Position numbers and translations under genes: made by a program. A DNA stretch of 40,769 nt, from positions 1-40,769 of the forward strand of contig JAFECQ010000002.1 of NCBI GenBank assembly GCA_018242065.1, given 5' to 3'. The stretch comes from Pseudomonadota bacterium. GTDB taxonomy: Bacteria > Pseudomonadota > Alphaproteobacteria > UBA9655. A model generated the notes under the pieces. That model worked only from the letters and a program-made list of their open reading frames with translations. It did not search any database and was not told the origin of the DNA. Shown here in pieces: positions 16,105-25,836 of this stretch; within the stretch, counting starts at the first letter, position 1; each line of letters begins with the position of its first letter.

Positions 16105-19100
16105 TTATTCATCGTCTCCTAAGGATTGGAAAAGATTCCGAATAAATCCTGGTGCAAAAGCAGAAAGAGGATTAAGAGAGATATCCGGAGCATCAAAAGA
16201 GCCTTTAACAGCATAGGAAATTGCAAAAAGTCCTTCTCCTTCACCTCCTGTAATAAGAGGGCCAATAAGAGGAATATTATTTAAGATCGAATTGAGGAAT
16301 CGAGCTGGAATAACATTACCTTTGAGAGAGAAAAGACGTTTTTTTCGATCCATCTTTCCTTCAACTGTAAAACCAAGTGAAATACTTTTTCCAACGCCTT
16401 TTTGAACTGTAACAAGATCATCACCATATTCAAAATCACATTCAAATCGATCCATGGATACCACTTTTCGCTCAGAAAATAAGTTGACCACCCCCATCGG
16501 AGAAAGAAGGGCTGCAAATCGCGCCAAAAGAGGAACTTCATGTGCATCGAATTCATTTAATTTAAAAACACCTTTATAAGGCCCCTCGCCTACTTTCATC
16601 GCTTTGACCGTGATATATCCCCCTTGTATATCATCATAAATACTTAAATTTTTAAGAAAAGTCCCTGCATCATTCGCCCGAACCTCAAGAGACTGGCTAT
16701 TGTTTGACAATGGTTTAATATCAAACACAATTCCCCCTGATACATTCGCCATTTCTCCCTTGTAAGCTGTGCCTGTACCTGCTTTTGCTCTGAATGTAAC
16801 CTCTTTCCAAGTCGTTTCTTTCCCTTTCAAAAAAAGGTGTGCAGTCGCTTTGACATTTTCAAAAATTCTTTGATCCTCAAGACGCAAGTGATCGACATTT
16901 GCTTCAAGTCTAATATCTGTCGGTGTATGATCTGTTACATTTTTTTCGTCATTAATATAGTTCATAAACTTTTCAATATCTAAGCTCTTCCCCTGAAAGG
17001 AAATATCATAATGATCTTTTTGAGGATTCTTAAAAGTAACTTGAGTTTGAGTATGCGGACCTTTAAACTCAGAAAGATGAATGGTTTTCCATGACTTATC
17101 TGCTCCAAATTCAACCTCTCCTAGAAGGGAATAAGGGGCGGACGACATTTTGAGGTCTTCCATTTTAAAAAGGTGTCCATCTTTAAAAACGAGTGCAAAG
17201 GTTAGCGTTCCTGGATCCCCAGATTTTTTCTTCCATTCTAAAGGCAAAAATGTAAGAGTGGCTGGAGCAATGTCCATGTTAAGTGAAAGCCTACTCTTGT
17301 CTTTTGATTCAAATGTATAAGTAAATTTAGTTTTTGTTGGGCCTTTTGCATACTCCAAATAATCAAATCCAAAACGTTTAAAATCCTCAAAAGAAGCTAT
17401 CGCTTCAACCAAAATTTCGAACTCATATGGCCTTGGATTTTTGAAGTAATGAGTATAAATGAGGGTTGAAGGCAATTCATTTAAAATTCCTTTTCCTTTA
17501 ATGAGCATTTGATCTTGAGTTAAATTAAGGGACAGCTCTCCACTGCTTAATTGAGCTATTTGCTCTTTCGTAATTTCGCGTTGCAAAGCAACTTTTTTAA
17601 ATTCTCCTGTAGCCTTTATTTTAACGTCTTTAAATTCAAGATTTGCTATAAGCGGAAAGTTAACCTGAAGGTTGACATCCCCTTGTCCCTTTGCTTTTTT
17701 AGGGTCAATTCCTCCATAAGAGGCATATTCAAGAGGTTTATGATTTATGACATCCAAAATGTCACTTAAAGGCCCATGGGTTTTAACCTCAAGACGCAAA
17801 GATTCATTATCTGTATCAAGGTCCGAAATTAGAACACGCCCCCCATCAACCTTAATGTTATTAATCTCACCTGAAAGAATAGTAATATCAAAGCCCTTTC
17901 GATCAAATGTTGAATAAGCTGCCACCTTTTGTACCGGTGGTAATCCTTCAAGATAGGTAAGCTCAGCATCTTCTCCCTGGACTGTTCCATTTAACTCATC
18001 AAGAACAAAACCATCCTCTTCACCATGACCTTTAAAGTTAAATTTGGCTTCTGTTACAGTTCCCTTTCGTAAATTTTGTGTGATCCATTCTCTTGCGTTG
18101 TTTGCTAGATTTTGAGGCCAAAGAGCTGAAATATGATCCAAAAGAAGGTCTTCGACATTTCCTTGGAGCGTCAAAGTTTGCCCAGATGTAAGAAGTTTTG
18201 ACAGAGAGAGCGGAGAAGAAGGAGACTCAAGGTTTCCTGAAAGTTCAAAGAACATTCCATCTGATAAAAGTGCTGCTTTGTTTAGTTGAACTTTGTGAGG
18301 AGAAAAGTTCAAAGACAAATTTCCAGAGTTAATTGGAAGAGGAACGGCCTTTGCTACAGATAAATCTAATGTGCCTTTACTCAAATTCACATCACAACTC
18401 CCTTCTATCACATGAAGAGTCTCGGGAACAAAAGCTATATGAACTTTCCCATGAAGCGGAAGAGCCCAACACTGAAAAAAATTTAAAAGGTCATCTAAGT
18501 TCTCTATCTCAGAACCTGGCTGGCATAAGGCGAGCCCCTTATTATCAAATAAATCTTTAAAAGAGAGGTGATGGAAATCCACATTAGCATCAATACGTGA
18601 AGCACCTATCTGATAAGCAATATCAAGCGTGAGAACCCCATTCCCTTCTTTAGGTTCTAACTTAAGTTCGGTCCGGAACCCCCCAACTTGACGTCTCAGC
18701 GTAAAAGTAGTTTTTGGTAACTCCCAGGTTTGATTTAATTTATTATCTTTTAAAAGGACGTCCGCATCAATAATTGTAATTTTACTTAGATCATTAAGTT
18801 TTCCAAAAGAAGGATTAGACTCACCAATGGTTAAAAGAGGCATAACTTCTTTGAAAGTGTATTCTTGATTAGGACTTGTTTCACCAAAACCAAATGAAAA
18901 GTCCCCTCTCTCGTCACGTTCAAGAAGAATATGAGGGCGATAAAAACGTAGCTGATTTAGGGCAATAGCGCCTCCGAAAAGACGTAAAAATTTTATGGAC
19001 ACGCCCACATGCTCGATTCGAAGCCAACTAGGATTTTGATCTTTCACTAAATGGACATTAACAAGTTCAATTTCAAAAGGTCTTTTCCAGTCCTTCCATA

Positions 19101-19344
19101 CCAGTTGTGTATGTTCAATTTTAGCACTGAGCCCAACTTGAGGAGAATTCAAAGCAGCTTCAATATCGGATGTTAAGAAGTCAAGATTAATAGGACCCAT
19201 GGATAAACGGCCCAGTAAAAGTAAAAGCAGAATAAAAACAATAGCTAGAAGAGAGTAAATGACCTTACAAAGAAGCTGGACTGGTCTTTTAGCAAAGAAT
19301 GCTTTTCCAAAAGGAAAGCGTGCGATAAAGTTTAATTTATTCAC
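16105..19344 (-). CDS. AsmA/YhdP-like large membrane-anchored protein
   Basis: This is a very long protein (1079 residues from the chosen start) with one N-terminal membrane helix near residues 25-48 and an extended periplasmic part rich in beta-strand. It matches the DUF3971 plus AsmA-like C-terminal architecture of YhdP/TamB-type proteins. Those are thought to form hydrophobic grooves bridging the envelope for phospholipid transport to the outer membrane. The frame opens at a TTG (19356), but GTG at 19342-19344 has GGGAG five bases upstream and is preferred. Only 29 bases separate it from the divergent bcp gene, so the promoters probably overlap coding sequence. Confidence 0.82.
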   Translation of the reverse strand: MNKLNFIARFPFGKAFFAKRPVQLLCKVIYSLLAIVFILLLLLLGRLSMGPINLDFLTSDIEAALNSPQVGLSAKIEHTQLVWKDWKRPFEIELVNVHLVKDQNPSWLRIEHVGVSIKFLRLFGGAIALNQLRFYRPHILLERDERGDFSFGFGETSPNQEYTFKEVMPLLTIGESNPSFGKLNDLSKITIIDADVLLKDNKLNQTWELPKTTFTLRRQVGGFRTELKLEPKEGNGVLTLDIAYQIGASRIDANVDFHHLSFKDLFDNKGLALCQPGSEIENLDDLLNFFQCWALPLHGKVHIAFVPETLHVIEGSCDVNLSKGTLDLSVAKAVPLPINSGNLSLNFSPHKVQLNKAALLSDGMFFELSGNLESPSSPLSLSKLLTSGQTLTLQGNVEDLLLDHISALWPQNLANNAREWITQNLRKGTVTEAKFNFKGHGEEDGFVLDELNGTVQGEDAELTYLEGLPPVQKVAAYSTFDRKGFDITILSGEINNIKVDGGRVLISDLDTDNESLRLEVKTHGPLSDILDVINHKPLEYASYGGIDPKKAKGQGDVNLQVNFPLIANLEFKDVKIKATGEFKKVALQREITKEQIAQLSSGELSLNLTQDQMLIKGKGILNELPSTLIYTHYFKNPRPYEFEILVEAIASFEDFKRFGFDYLEYAKGPTKTKFTYTFESKDKSRLSLNMDIAPATLTFLPLEWKKKSGDPGTLTFALVFKDGHLFKMEDLKMSSAPYSLLGEVEFGADKSWKTIHLSEFKGPHTQTQVTFKNPQKDHYDISFQGKSLDIEKFMNYINDEKNVTDHTPTDIRLEANVDHLRLEDQRIFENVKATAHLFLKGKETTWKEVTFRAKAGTGTAYKGEMANVSGGIVFDIKPLSNNSQSLEVRANDAGTFLKNLSIYDDIQGGYITVKAMKVGEGPYKGVFKLNEFDAHEVPLLARFAALLSPMGVVNLFSERKVVSMDRFECDFEYGDDLVTVQKGVGKSISLGFTVEGKMDRKKRLFSLKGNVIPARFLNSILNNIPLIGPLITGGEGEGLFAISYAVKGSFDAPDISLNPLSAFAPGFIRNLFQSLGDDE

Positions 19345-19373
19345 GTGAGCTCCCAAATATAAAAAAGAGGCAA

Positions 19374-19832
19374 ATGATGACCCTATCTATCAATGATCTA
19401 GCCCCCAATTTTACTCTACCGACTGATAACAGAGGAACAACGACACTATCTGATTGGATTGGAAAAAATGTCATTGTTTACTTCTATCCTAAAGATGCCA
19501 CATCTGGTTGTACTAAGGAAGCTTGTTCATTCAGAGATAATAAGCCAAAATTTGATAAATTGAACACCATTATTATTGGTATTTCAAAGGATTCTGTTAA
19601 GAGTCATGATAAATTTAAAGAAAAAGAAAAGCTTAATTTCATTTTAGCTTCCGATGAATCCGGAGAAGTTTGTGAAAAATATGGTACGTGGGTAGAAAAA
19701 TCTATGTATGGTCGGAAATATTTTGGCATTGAACGCTCTACATTTTTAATTAATGAAGATGGGAAAATTGCTAAAATATGGCGAAAAGTGAGTGTGTCAG
19801 ATCACATAGAGGACATTTTGAAATCGCTTTAA
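19374..19832 (+). CDS. bcp: Thioredoxin-dependent peroxiredoxin (Bcp/PrxQ)
   Basis: This enzyme reduces hydrogen peroxide and organic hydroperoxides with thioredoxin. The 152-residue protein has the peroxidatic Cys46 in ATSGCTKEAC and a resolving Cys51 five residues later, the atypical 2-Cys PrxQ pattern. FYPKDATSGC and the downstream R in GIERSTFLI are conserved. Two consecutive ATGs occur. The second, at 19377, has a better distance to AGAGG. The gene end is only 15 bases from the end of the convergent MFS gene. Confidence 0.93.
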   Translation: MMTLSINDLAPNFTLPTDNRGTTTLSDWIGKNVIVYFYPKDATSGCTKEACSFRDNKPKFDKLNTIIIGISKDSVKSHDKFKEKEKLNFILASDESGEVCEKYGTWVEKSMYGRKYFGIERSTFLINEDGKIAKIWRKVSVSDHIEDILKSL

Positions 19833-19847
19833 TGTGGTTTACTTTTT

Positions 19848-21116
19848 CTAGGTTAATGGCTGCGTAGCTTCAACATGACGGGCAAAAAAAGACGGCTTTT
19901 GCAGTGCAAGAGAGCCAAGTAGACTACAAAAAACAAGGAAAAGAACTGGCGCATGAGTAAATTCATAAGCTTGCACAAGTGTTGTTAATAATATAGGTGT
20001 TAAGCCGCCAAAAATAGCGTGGCCAAGGGAGTAGCCGAAAGCAATACCGCTAAATCTTTCAGCCACAGGGAAAAGTTCAACAAGGAAGGCAGAGCTTGGT
20101 GCTGAAAAAGCCATGGCAAAAATGCTCAGGATAATTTGGGTGAGGAGAATACTTTCTAAACTTGGTACAGAGCTTACTAAAAGAAAGAGGGGATAGGAAA
20201 AAACAGAAAGGCCCAATAAGCCCGCTTGCATTACTTTCTTTCGTCCATAGGTTTGAGAAAGGAAACCAAATACAGGAAGCAAGAGAATCCAAAAGATCAT
20301 AAGACCTGCATTTAATAAAAGAAGAAGAGGTGCTTCTAACTGAAATTTTAGCTTCATAAGACCATTAAGATATATAAATATGATAAAAAAGGGGATAATC
20401 ACCGCTGAAGATACGCACGATGAAAGGAAAAGATTCGTTTTTTCATTTTTTAATAGCTCTATGAGCGGAATCTTCAAAATTTTCCCCTGTTTTTTGCAAG
20501 CAATAAATTCGGGTGTTTCCTTTAACTTTTGACGTATGTAATAACCGATAACGGCTATTAAGGATCCAATTACAAACGTAATTCTCCACCCCCAACTGGG
20601 CATAAAAGAGAGTGTAAAAATAGATCCTAAAATCGTTCCCGCCAGTGTGCCTACATAACAAGATAAAACAATCCAAGAACTCGCAATATCTTTTTCATTA
20701 GGTTTTGCATTTTCAATAAAATAAGTGATCGCACCGCTTGTTTCCCCACCCAAGCAAAATCCTTGAAGAATACGAAAAAAAACAAGAAGAAGAGGAGCCC
20801 ACATTCCTATATGTTCATAGCTAGGCAAACAAGCAATTCCTATGGTTGGAATAGAAACAAGGAGAATTGAAAGGGAAAGAGTATCCTTACGACCCCATCG
20901 ATCACCAAGATGACCAAAGAAAATACCTCCGAGAGGTCGAGCTAAAAAGCCTACGCCATAACTTCCCATGCTTGCAATAAGAGAAAGACTTGGATTATCA
21001 GTTGGAAAAAAAAGAGGAGCTAAAATAAAAGCAAAAAAACCGTAAAGCATGAAATCATAGTATTCTAAAGCATTTCCAATAATAACTGCTAAATTCTTTT
21101 TTTGCAGGATGTGCAT
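19848..21116 (-). CDS. MFS transporter, metabolite:H+ symporter (ProP/citrate-like) type
   Basis: This is a 422-residue inner-membrane transporter with twelve predicted helices. The N-terminal NALEYYDFMLYGF and GHLGDRWGRKD (loop 2-3) are typical of the metabolite:H+ symporter subfamily, which carries substrates such as proline, betaine or di- and tricarboxylates. The open frame begins at 21143, but the ATG at 21114-21116 follows AAGGAGAG and is the likely start. It lies 32 bases downstream of a LysR gene on the same strand, suggesting cotranscription. The substrate cannot be read from sequence. Confidence 0.88.
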   Translation of the reverse strand: MHILQKKNLAVIIGNALEYYDFMLYGFFAFILAPLFFPTDNPSLSLIASMGSYGVGFLARPLGGIFFGHLGDRWGRKDTLSLSILLVSIPTIGIACLPSYEHIGMWAPLLLVFFRILQGFCLGGETSGAITYFIENAKPNEKDIASSWIVLSCYVGTLAGTILGSIFTLSFMPSWGWRITFVIGSLIAVIGYYIRQKLKETPEFIACKKQGKILKIPLIELLKNEKTNLFLSSCVSSAVIIPFFIIFIYLNGLMKLKFQLEAPLLLLLNAGLMIFWILLLPVFGFLSQTYGRKKVMQAGLLGLSVFSYPLFLLVSSVPSLESILLTQIILSIFAMAFSAPSSAFLVELFPVAERFSGIAFGYSLGHAIFGGLTPILLTTLVQAYEFTHAPVLFLVFCSLLGSLALQKPSFFARHVEATQPLT

Positions 21117-21148
21117 ATGCTCTCCTTTAGTTATCAGCCACATGTGGC

Positions 21149-22063
21149 TTATTTCAATGAACGAGAATCAAACTTATTCTGAAGGTACTTCTTAAGGAGT
21201 TCAATCCTCTTAATTTTTTTATTTCGACTTGAATAGATATAATAAGCTTCTATAATTGGGCTTTGGATATTTGGCAATACTTCTTGCAAGCAAGATTCTT
21301 TCACTGAAGGATGTTCTTGCCCCAAACTTATAATACCCATTCCAGACAAAGCAAAATTGAACAATCCAATAGCTGAATTAATGGTTATATATGGCTTTCG
21401 AATAGCCCCTTTCGCAAGTCCAACCGTTAAATGCCAGTTGGCTTGGCTAAAAGGATGAAGTGTCTTTTGGTCGCCATAAGCTAAAAGTTGATGATGATCT
21501 AGATCAGAAGGAGATTGTGGCACGCCATGCGTTTCCAGATAAGCCTTACTTGCGTATAGTTTGAGGTGAAAAGTCATCAAATGAGTTTGAAGAAGAGAAT
21601 CATCTGATTCAATAAAAGGAGAAATCACAACATCCGCTTCATTTGAGTGAAGATTAGGAACAATATCATTTCCAAAAATCGAAACCTGGATTTTGGGATG
21701 ATCTTTTAAAAATTCAGGTAAAACGAGAGGAAGATGAGTAGAAGCAAAACCAGTAGTTGCGGCTATTCTTATTGAACCCATGGGTTCTTTTTCTTCTTCC
21801 TCCAAATAAATAATAGCATTTTCAATTTCAGCAAACATTTTTTGCGTCGCTTCTAGAAGAATTTCGCCCTGGCGGGTAAGAGATAAACCCCGAGGCAATC
21901 TTTCAAACAAGCGATATTGTATTTGGTCTTCAAGAATACTAATACTGCGACTTAAAGCAGGCTGACTAATGTTAAGCGCTTCAGCCGCAGCATTGAAGCT
22001 CCCAGCTTTTGCAATTTCATAAAAAAGTCTTAACTTGTCCCAATTCACGTTCAATTTATTCAT
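21149..22063 (-). CDS. LysR-family transcriptional regulator
   Basis: This is a 304-residue LTTR. The N-terminal winged helix covers about residues 6-65 with AAEALNISQPALSRSISILEDQ-like helix-turn-helix sequence. The effector-binding domain covers about 90-295 and includes the FASTHLPLVLPEFLKDHP segment. It lies just upstream of, and in the same direction as, the MFS gene rather than divergent as most LysR regulators are. The transporter is the most likely target. No clear T-N11-A operator was identified. Confidence 0.92.
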   Translation of the reverse strand: MNKLNVNWDKLRLFYEIAKAGSFNAAAEALNISQPALSRSISILEDQIQYRLFERLPRGLSLTRQGEILLEATQKMFAEIENAIIYLEEEEKEPMGSIRIAATTGFASTHLPLVLPEFLKDHPKIQVSIFGNDIVPNLHSNEADVVISPFIESDDSLLQTHLMTFHLKLYASKAYLETHGVPQSPSDLDHHQLLAYGDQKTLHPFSQANWHLTVGLAKGAIRKPYITINSAIGLFNFALSGMGIISLGQEHPSVKESCLQEVLPNIQSPIIEAYYIYSSRNKKIKRIELLKKYLQNKFDSRSLK

Positions 22064-22188
22064 AGATTTCGGATTCCTAAAATTGAGCTTAATATACAGT
22101 TTATAGCATATTTGAAAAATAAGAGCAGAATGAAATAAATTTATGTATCAGAATCTATCGTAACTTAATCGCTTTTAAAAAGATCTCT

Positions 22189-23391
22189 TCATAAGTCAAG
22201 CTTTCCTCCAAATGCTTTTTCAACTAACACGCTAGTTTGAGAGCTTATTAGATCTTCTTTTGGAATACTTGGACTCAAGTCAACAATGACGACATGTTGG
22301 GCGTATTCATAACTCTTAGAGGAAATAAGAGATTCCATAAACCAACAACTATTATTTGGGAAACTATCATCAACAAAAAGAAGAACATCAAATTTTCTCC
22401 CTGGAAAAACAATATCAGATGTGAAACCTTTTTGTCGAAAATGTGGATCATGTACATGAGGACCTGATTTCCAATCCACCCACCTTGCAGATGCAACATG
22501 GCCTTTATATCGAGTTTGATAACGTCGAGGTGTTTGCGTCATACAATCATTAGTTTCAATAATAGACCGCTCGTAACTTTCTTCTTCATCCCAGTCTTCA
22601 TCACTGTCTTCACTACTATCTTCATTACTATCATTATCTTTTCTTTGGATACCAAAGCAAGGAGCCATCCTAAGTGTAACAAGATCACTTATAACAGTTG
22701 AAAAATCAGCATAAGCACTTGCAGCAATCATTGGCGCTTGGAGAGCGTGAAGATAGGTTACGAAATTGCATATATGACCTCGCGGTGTACGAGTGAACGA
22801 GCTTTGGGGATCTCCTTCAACTGTAAGAACGCCATGAACGTCAAAAATATGGCAGAAAGATTGAAGGTCTGATGTTAAAGAACGAGAATAAGCACTCAAT
22901 CGTACAAATGAATCGATGTGAGGCGCGTAAAGAAAATGAAACTTAGAAAGTGCAGAATGAGGCTGAGTCATAAGAAGAGAATTAAAATATTTCTTTAAAT
23001 GTTCAATACGATTTTTAAATTGAGAAAGAGTTACAATAGGAGAGATTCTTTCTTGCTCTTCAAGTTGTGCTTGGATTACTTGAGAAAGATTTTCATCTAA
23101 GTCGAGAAGATCAATCAAAGGCTTAGAAAATTCAGAGTATTGAGAAAGAACTTGAGGCTCAAGAGTATTATAAATCGAATCCCGGAGAAAGACTTGCTGT
23201 AAAAAATAAAGACTCTTTTTAACGTGAGGCATTAAAATCTTTTTTTGTATTTCAGAATCACTCATTTGGTCGAGAGCGAGTTGAAAAGAAGGATGAAAAG
23301 AGGTTGTCTCTTCTTCTACTCCCATCGCAAAAACGGGAAAAGAAACCATATGAACAAAAAGAGTAAAAGCAAAAAAAATACGAAAAAACAT
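22189..23391 (-). CDS. Secreted HAD-like protein with acidic insert (DUF2608-like)
   Basis: This is a 400-residue predicted exported protein. Residues 1-22 form a signal peptide ending VFA, followed by a helical region. A haloacid-dehalogenase-like core follows: motif I IFDVHGVLT (Asp184, but His186 where phosphatases have Asp), a possible motif II around APMIAASA (Ser225), and motif IV DVLLFVDD (Asp341/342). Residues 251-274 are a strongly acidic insert. The layout resembles DUF2608, an HAD-related family known from intracellular bacteria. Family assignment is from motif memory only. It stands alone with its own predicted promoter. Confidence 0.65.
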   Translation of the reverse strand: MFFRIFFAFTLFVHMVSFPVFAMGVEEETTSFHPSFQLALDQMSDSEIQKKILMPHVKKSLYFLQQVFLRDSIYNTLEPQVLSQYSEFSKPLIDLLDLDENLSQVIQAQLEEQERISPIVTLSQFKNRIEHLKKYFNSLLMTQPHSALSKFHFLYAPHIDSFVRLSAYSRSLTSDLQSFCHIFDVHGVLTVEGDPQSSFTRTPRGHICNFVTYLHALQAPMIAASAYADFSTVISDLVTLRMAPCFGIQRKDNDSNEDSSEDSDEDWDEEESYERSIIETNDCMTQTPRRYQTRYKGHVASARWVDWKSGPHVHDPHFRQKGFTSDIVFPGRKFDVLLFVDDSFPNNSCWFMESLISSKSYEYAQHVVIVDLSPSIPKEDLISSQTSVLVEKAFGGKLDL

Positions 23392-23422
23392 ATATACACA
23401 ATCATTTTTGTAAAATTAATGA

Positions 23423-23452
23423 AGTATAAACGATATTGTTGAAAATTGTCTA
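23423..23452 (-). promoter_or_regulatory. promoter of the secreted HAD-like gene
   Basis: On the minus strand TAGACA (23447-23452) and TATACT (23423-23428) are 18 bases apart, each one mismatch from consensus. The start point would lie near 23416, leaving a leader of about 25 bases before the ATG at 23391. It begins just downstream of the tRNA-Arg 3' end. Confidence 0.5.
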
Positions 23453-23469
23453 GGAATAAAATAAAAAAA

Positions 23470-23546
23470 TGGTGCGCCCTGCAGGATTCGAACCTGCGAC
23501 CTGCGGCTTAGAAGGCCGACGCTCTATCCAGCTGAGCTAAGGGCGC
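23470..23546 (-). tRNA. tRNA-Arg (anticodon UCU)
   Basis: The reverse complement folds as a 77-base tRNA. Acceptor GCGCCCT pairs with AGGGCGC, the D-arm is GCTC/GAGC, and the anticodon stem encloses loop CTTCTAA with TCT at 23510-23512. The T-arm has GGTTCGAATCC and an encoded CCA end. A possible -10 TATGGT lies on the minus strand at 23558-23563. Confidence 0.96.
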
Positions 23547-23690
23547 ACAATAAATTCACCATACCGAAACCAAAAAAAAAGTAAACCAAGTTTTGATTTA
23601 TTTCTTCTTGTTTTTTAGAAAGAATTGTTGTTATGGTATTCGTAATCTTTCTCAAGATGAAAGAGTAGGGAGACAAGATTCAAGAAAAAT

Positions 23691-24542
23691 ATGAAAAATA
23701 AAATTAAAATAGAACCTCAAGCTTTGTCTGTTGGCAAATTACTAAAAGAAGCACGTGAGTCACAGGGATATTCTTTAGAGGACATTACTAAGTCACTATG
23801 TATTAGTAAGCGCCATTTGATTTCTCTTGAAGAAAACAATGAAAACCTTGTGTGTGATGTTTATACGTTAGGATTTTTAAAATCTTATGCAGAATTTCTA
23901 GGTTTGGATCAAAACGACCTTTGTAAAAAGTTTAAAGAACATACAACCCTTACTGAACCATCTTTCCCTCCCTTTCCTGCCCCTGTCCCAGGTCGTGGTA
24001 TGCCAAGTAGACGCATTCTTCTCTTTTCTTTTTTGATTCTCCTGGCTTTTATTATTGGTTGGAGATGGCAAGATTACTCATCTGTCCCTTCACAAGAAGT
24101 GGAAATGACAGAGATTCATACCGAATTACCTGAACCACCCAAAGTTGAGAATGTTTTGCCTGCGGCAATTTCAACTCCTTCACTCGAAGATTTAGCTACT
24201 GTTCCTTCATCTTCAGATATCACCGAGCTTATTGAACCTTCGGCTGTGGTTGCCGAACCTCCTGTATCTTTATCCACTGTTATTTTAAAAGCGAGCCAAG
24301 AAGCTTGGATTGAAGTTAAAGATGAAAATGGAAAAATTATTCTTAGCCGTATTTTTAAGCCAGAAGAAACCTATGAATTTACTGAGCCAAAAGGTTTGAT
24401 TTTAAAAACAGGAAATGCAAAAGGAATTCAACTCTATTCAGGCGAACAAACACTGTCCTTTCCTAACGTTTCAGGAGCAGTGAAAAGTAATATTCCGCTA
24501 GATCCTGAAAAATGGGTTGAACAACGCCCCGAGACTCTTTAA
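23691..24542 (+). CDS. rodZ: RodZ-like helix-turn-helix membrane protein (DUF4115)
   Basis: RodZ proteins connect MreB filaments to the cell-wall elongation machinery. The 283 residues comprise an N-terminal xre-type HTH of the HTH_25 kind (about 13-80, with GKLLKEARESQGYSLEDI), one membrane helix (about 108-125), a Pro/Glu/Ser-rich periplasmic linker and a C-terminal DUF4115 beta-domain (about 200-275) with ASQEAWIEVKDENG. It lies directly ahead of hisS. ispG, which sits between these genes in many proteobacteria, is absent here. Confidence 0.82.
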   Translation: MKNKIKIEPQALSVGKLLKEARESQGYSLEDITKSLCISKRHLISLEENNENLVCDVYTLGFLKSYAEFLGLDQNDLCKKFKEHTTLTEPSFPPFPAPVPGRGMPSRRILLFSFLILLAFIIGWRWQDYSSVPSQEVEMTEIHTELPEPPKVENVLPAAISTPSLEDLATVPSSSDITELIEPSAVVAEPPVSLSTVILKASQEAWIEVKDENGKIILSRIFKPEETYEFTEPKGLILKTGNAKGIQLYSGEQTLSFPNVSGAVKSNIPLDPEKWVEQRPETL

Positions 24543-24579
24543 CTACAAGAAGAGATATATCACTAATTTTGCGAAAAAA

Positions 24580-25836
24580 ATGACAACATTACAGCCTGTT
24601 CGGGGAATGCATGATCTACTCCCACTTGAACATCAAAAACATTCCTTTGTTATTGATTCTGCTAAAAACATAGCTATGTCTTATGGTTTTGCGGAAATTG
24701 CAACACCCCTTATTGAATTTAAAGAAGTTTTTAAACGTACTTTAGGGGATGTCTCGGATATTGTTTCTAAAGAAATGTATGAGGTTGCGGATCGAGGAGG
24801 GGAGCACCTTGTCCTTCGCCCAGAAGGAACGGCAGGTGTTGCTAGAGCCGTAATGTCGAATGGACTTACACAATCTTTGCCCTTAAAGTATTTTTACGCT
24901 GGCCCAATGTTTCGTTATGAACGACCACAAAAGGGGAGACTGCGTCAGTTTCACCATATCGGAGTAGAACTTTTTGGAGTACCTGATTCTGTAGGAGATA
25001 TAGAAGTTATTGCGTTAGCACATGAGATCTTAACAACCTTAAATATAAGCTCACGCGTCACATTGGAAATCAACACCCTTGGAGATAGTGAAAGTCGAAA
25101 TGACTACCGCAATCGACTCGTGGCTTATTTAAGAGATCACATCACTGCCCTTTCTCCCGATAGCAAGGAAAGGCTTGAACGCAACCCCTTGAGAATTTTG
25201 GATTCAAAAGACGAAGGAGATAAAAGAATATTAAAGAATGCACCTCAGCTCACAGAAAGTATGAATGCCCGTTCTAAAGAAGTGTTCGAGAAAATTTTAG
25301 AAGGTCTCAAAATCTTACAAATTCCATTTAAGCTTAATCCTCAACTTGTCCGAGGTCTTGACTATTATTGTCACGTCGCTTTTGAATTTACCACCACCGA
25401 ACTTGGATCACAGGGCACGGTATTAGCAGGGGGTCGGTATGATGGTTTAATAGCAACCATGGGTGGGCCTTCTATTCCTGGAGTCGGTTGGGCAGCTGGC
25501 ATTGAACGTCTTGTAATGATGTTAACTCAAGAAGTTTGTCCCACTCCCACGCGCCCTCTTGCTATTGTACCGATGGAAGAAGAATTTGACATCTATGGAT
25601 TACAGCTAGCTCAAACCTTGCGTAAACAAGGCCACATTGTTGAGATGACCTATGGAGGAGGCCTTGGGAAACGTCTTAAAAAAGCAAATAAAATAAATGC
25701 AAGCCATGCTTTGATTTTAGGAGCAGAAGAGATTTCTTCTCATATGGTTACGTTAAAAAATCTGGATACGGGAGATCAAGTTTTGAGCCCTCAATCTCAA
25801 GTAAGTCAGCTTCTTAAAGATAAAGGTGTCCTTTGA
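24580..25836 (+). CDS. hisS: Histidyl-tRNA synthetase
   Basis: This class II aminoacyl-tRNA synthetase charges tRNA-His. Conserved blocks are [10 protein letters not shown] at the N-terminus, motif 2 [18 protein letters not shown], the histidine-binding [12 protein letters not shown] and GGRYDGL, and a C-terminal anticodon-binding domain from about residue 330. An upstream TTG (24517) would overlap rodZ, so the ATG at 24580, giving 418 residues, fits the family best. No strong Shine-Dalgarno site precedes it. Its TGA stop overlaps the prfA TTG start. Confidence 0.96.
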   Translation: MTTLQPVRGMHDLLPLEHQKHSFVIDSAKNIAMSYGFAEIATPLIEFKEVFKRTLGDVSDIVSKEMYEVADRGGEHLVLRPEGTAGVARAVMSNGLTQSLPLKYFYAGPMFRYERPQKGRLRQFHHIGVELFGVPDSVGDIEVIALAHEILTTLNISSRVTLEINTLGDSESRNDYRNRLVAYLRDHITALSPDSKERLERNPLRILDSKDEGDKRILKNAPQLTESMNARSKEVFEKILEGLKILQIPFKLNPQLVRGLDYYCHVAFEFTTTELGSQGTVLAGGRYDGLIATMGGPSIPGVGWAAGIERLVMMLTQEVCPTPTRPLAIVPMEEEFDIYGLQLAQTLRKQGHIVEMTYGGGLGKRLKKANKINASHALILGAEEISSHMVTLKNLDTGDQVLSPQSQVSQLLKDKGVL

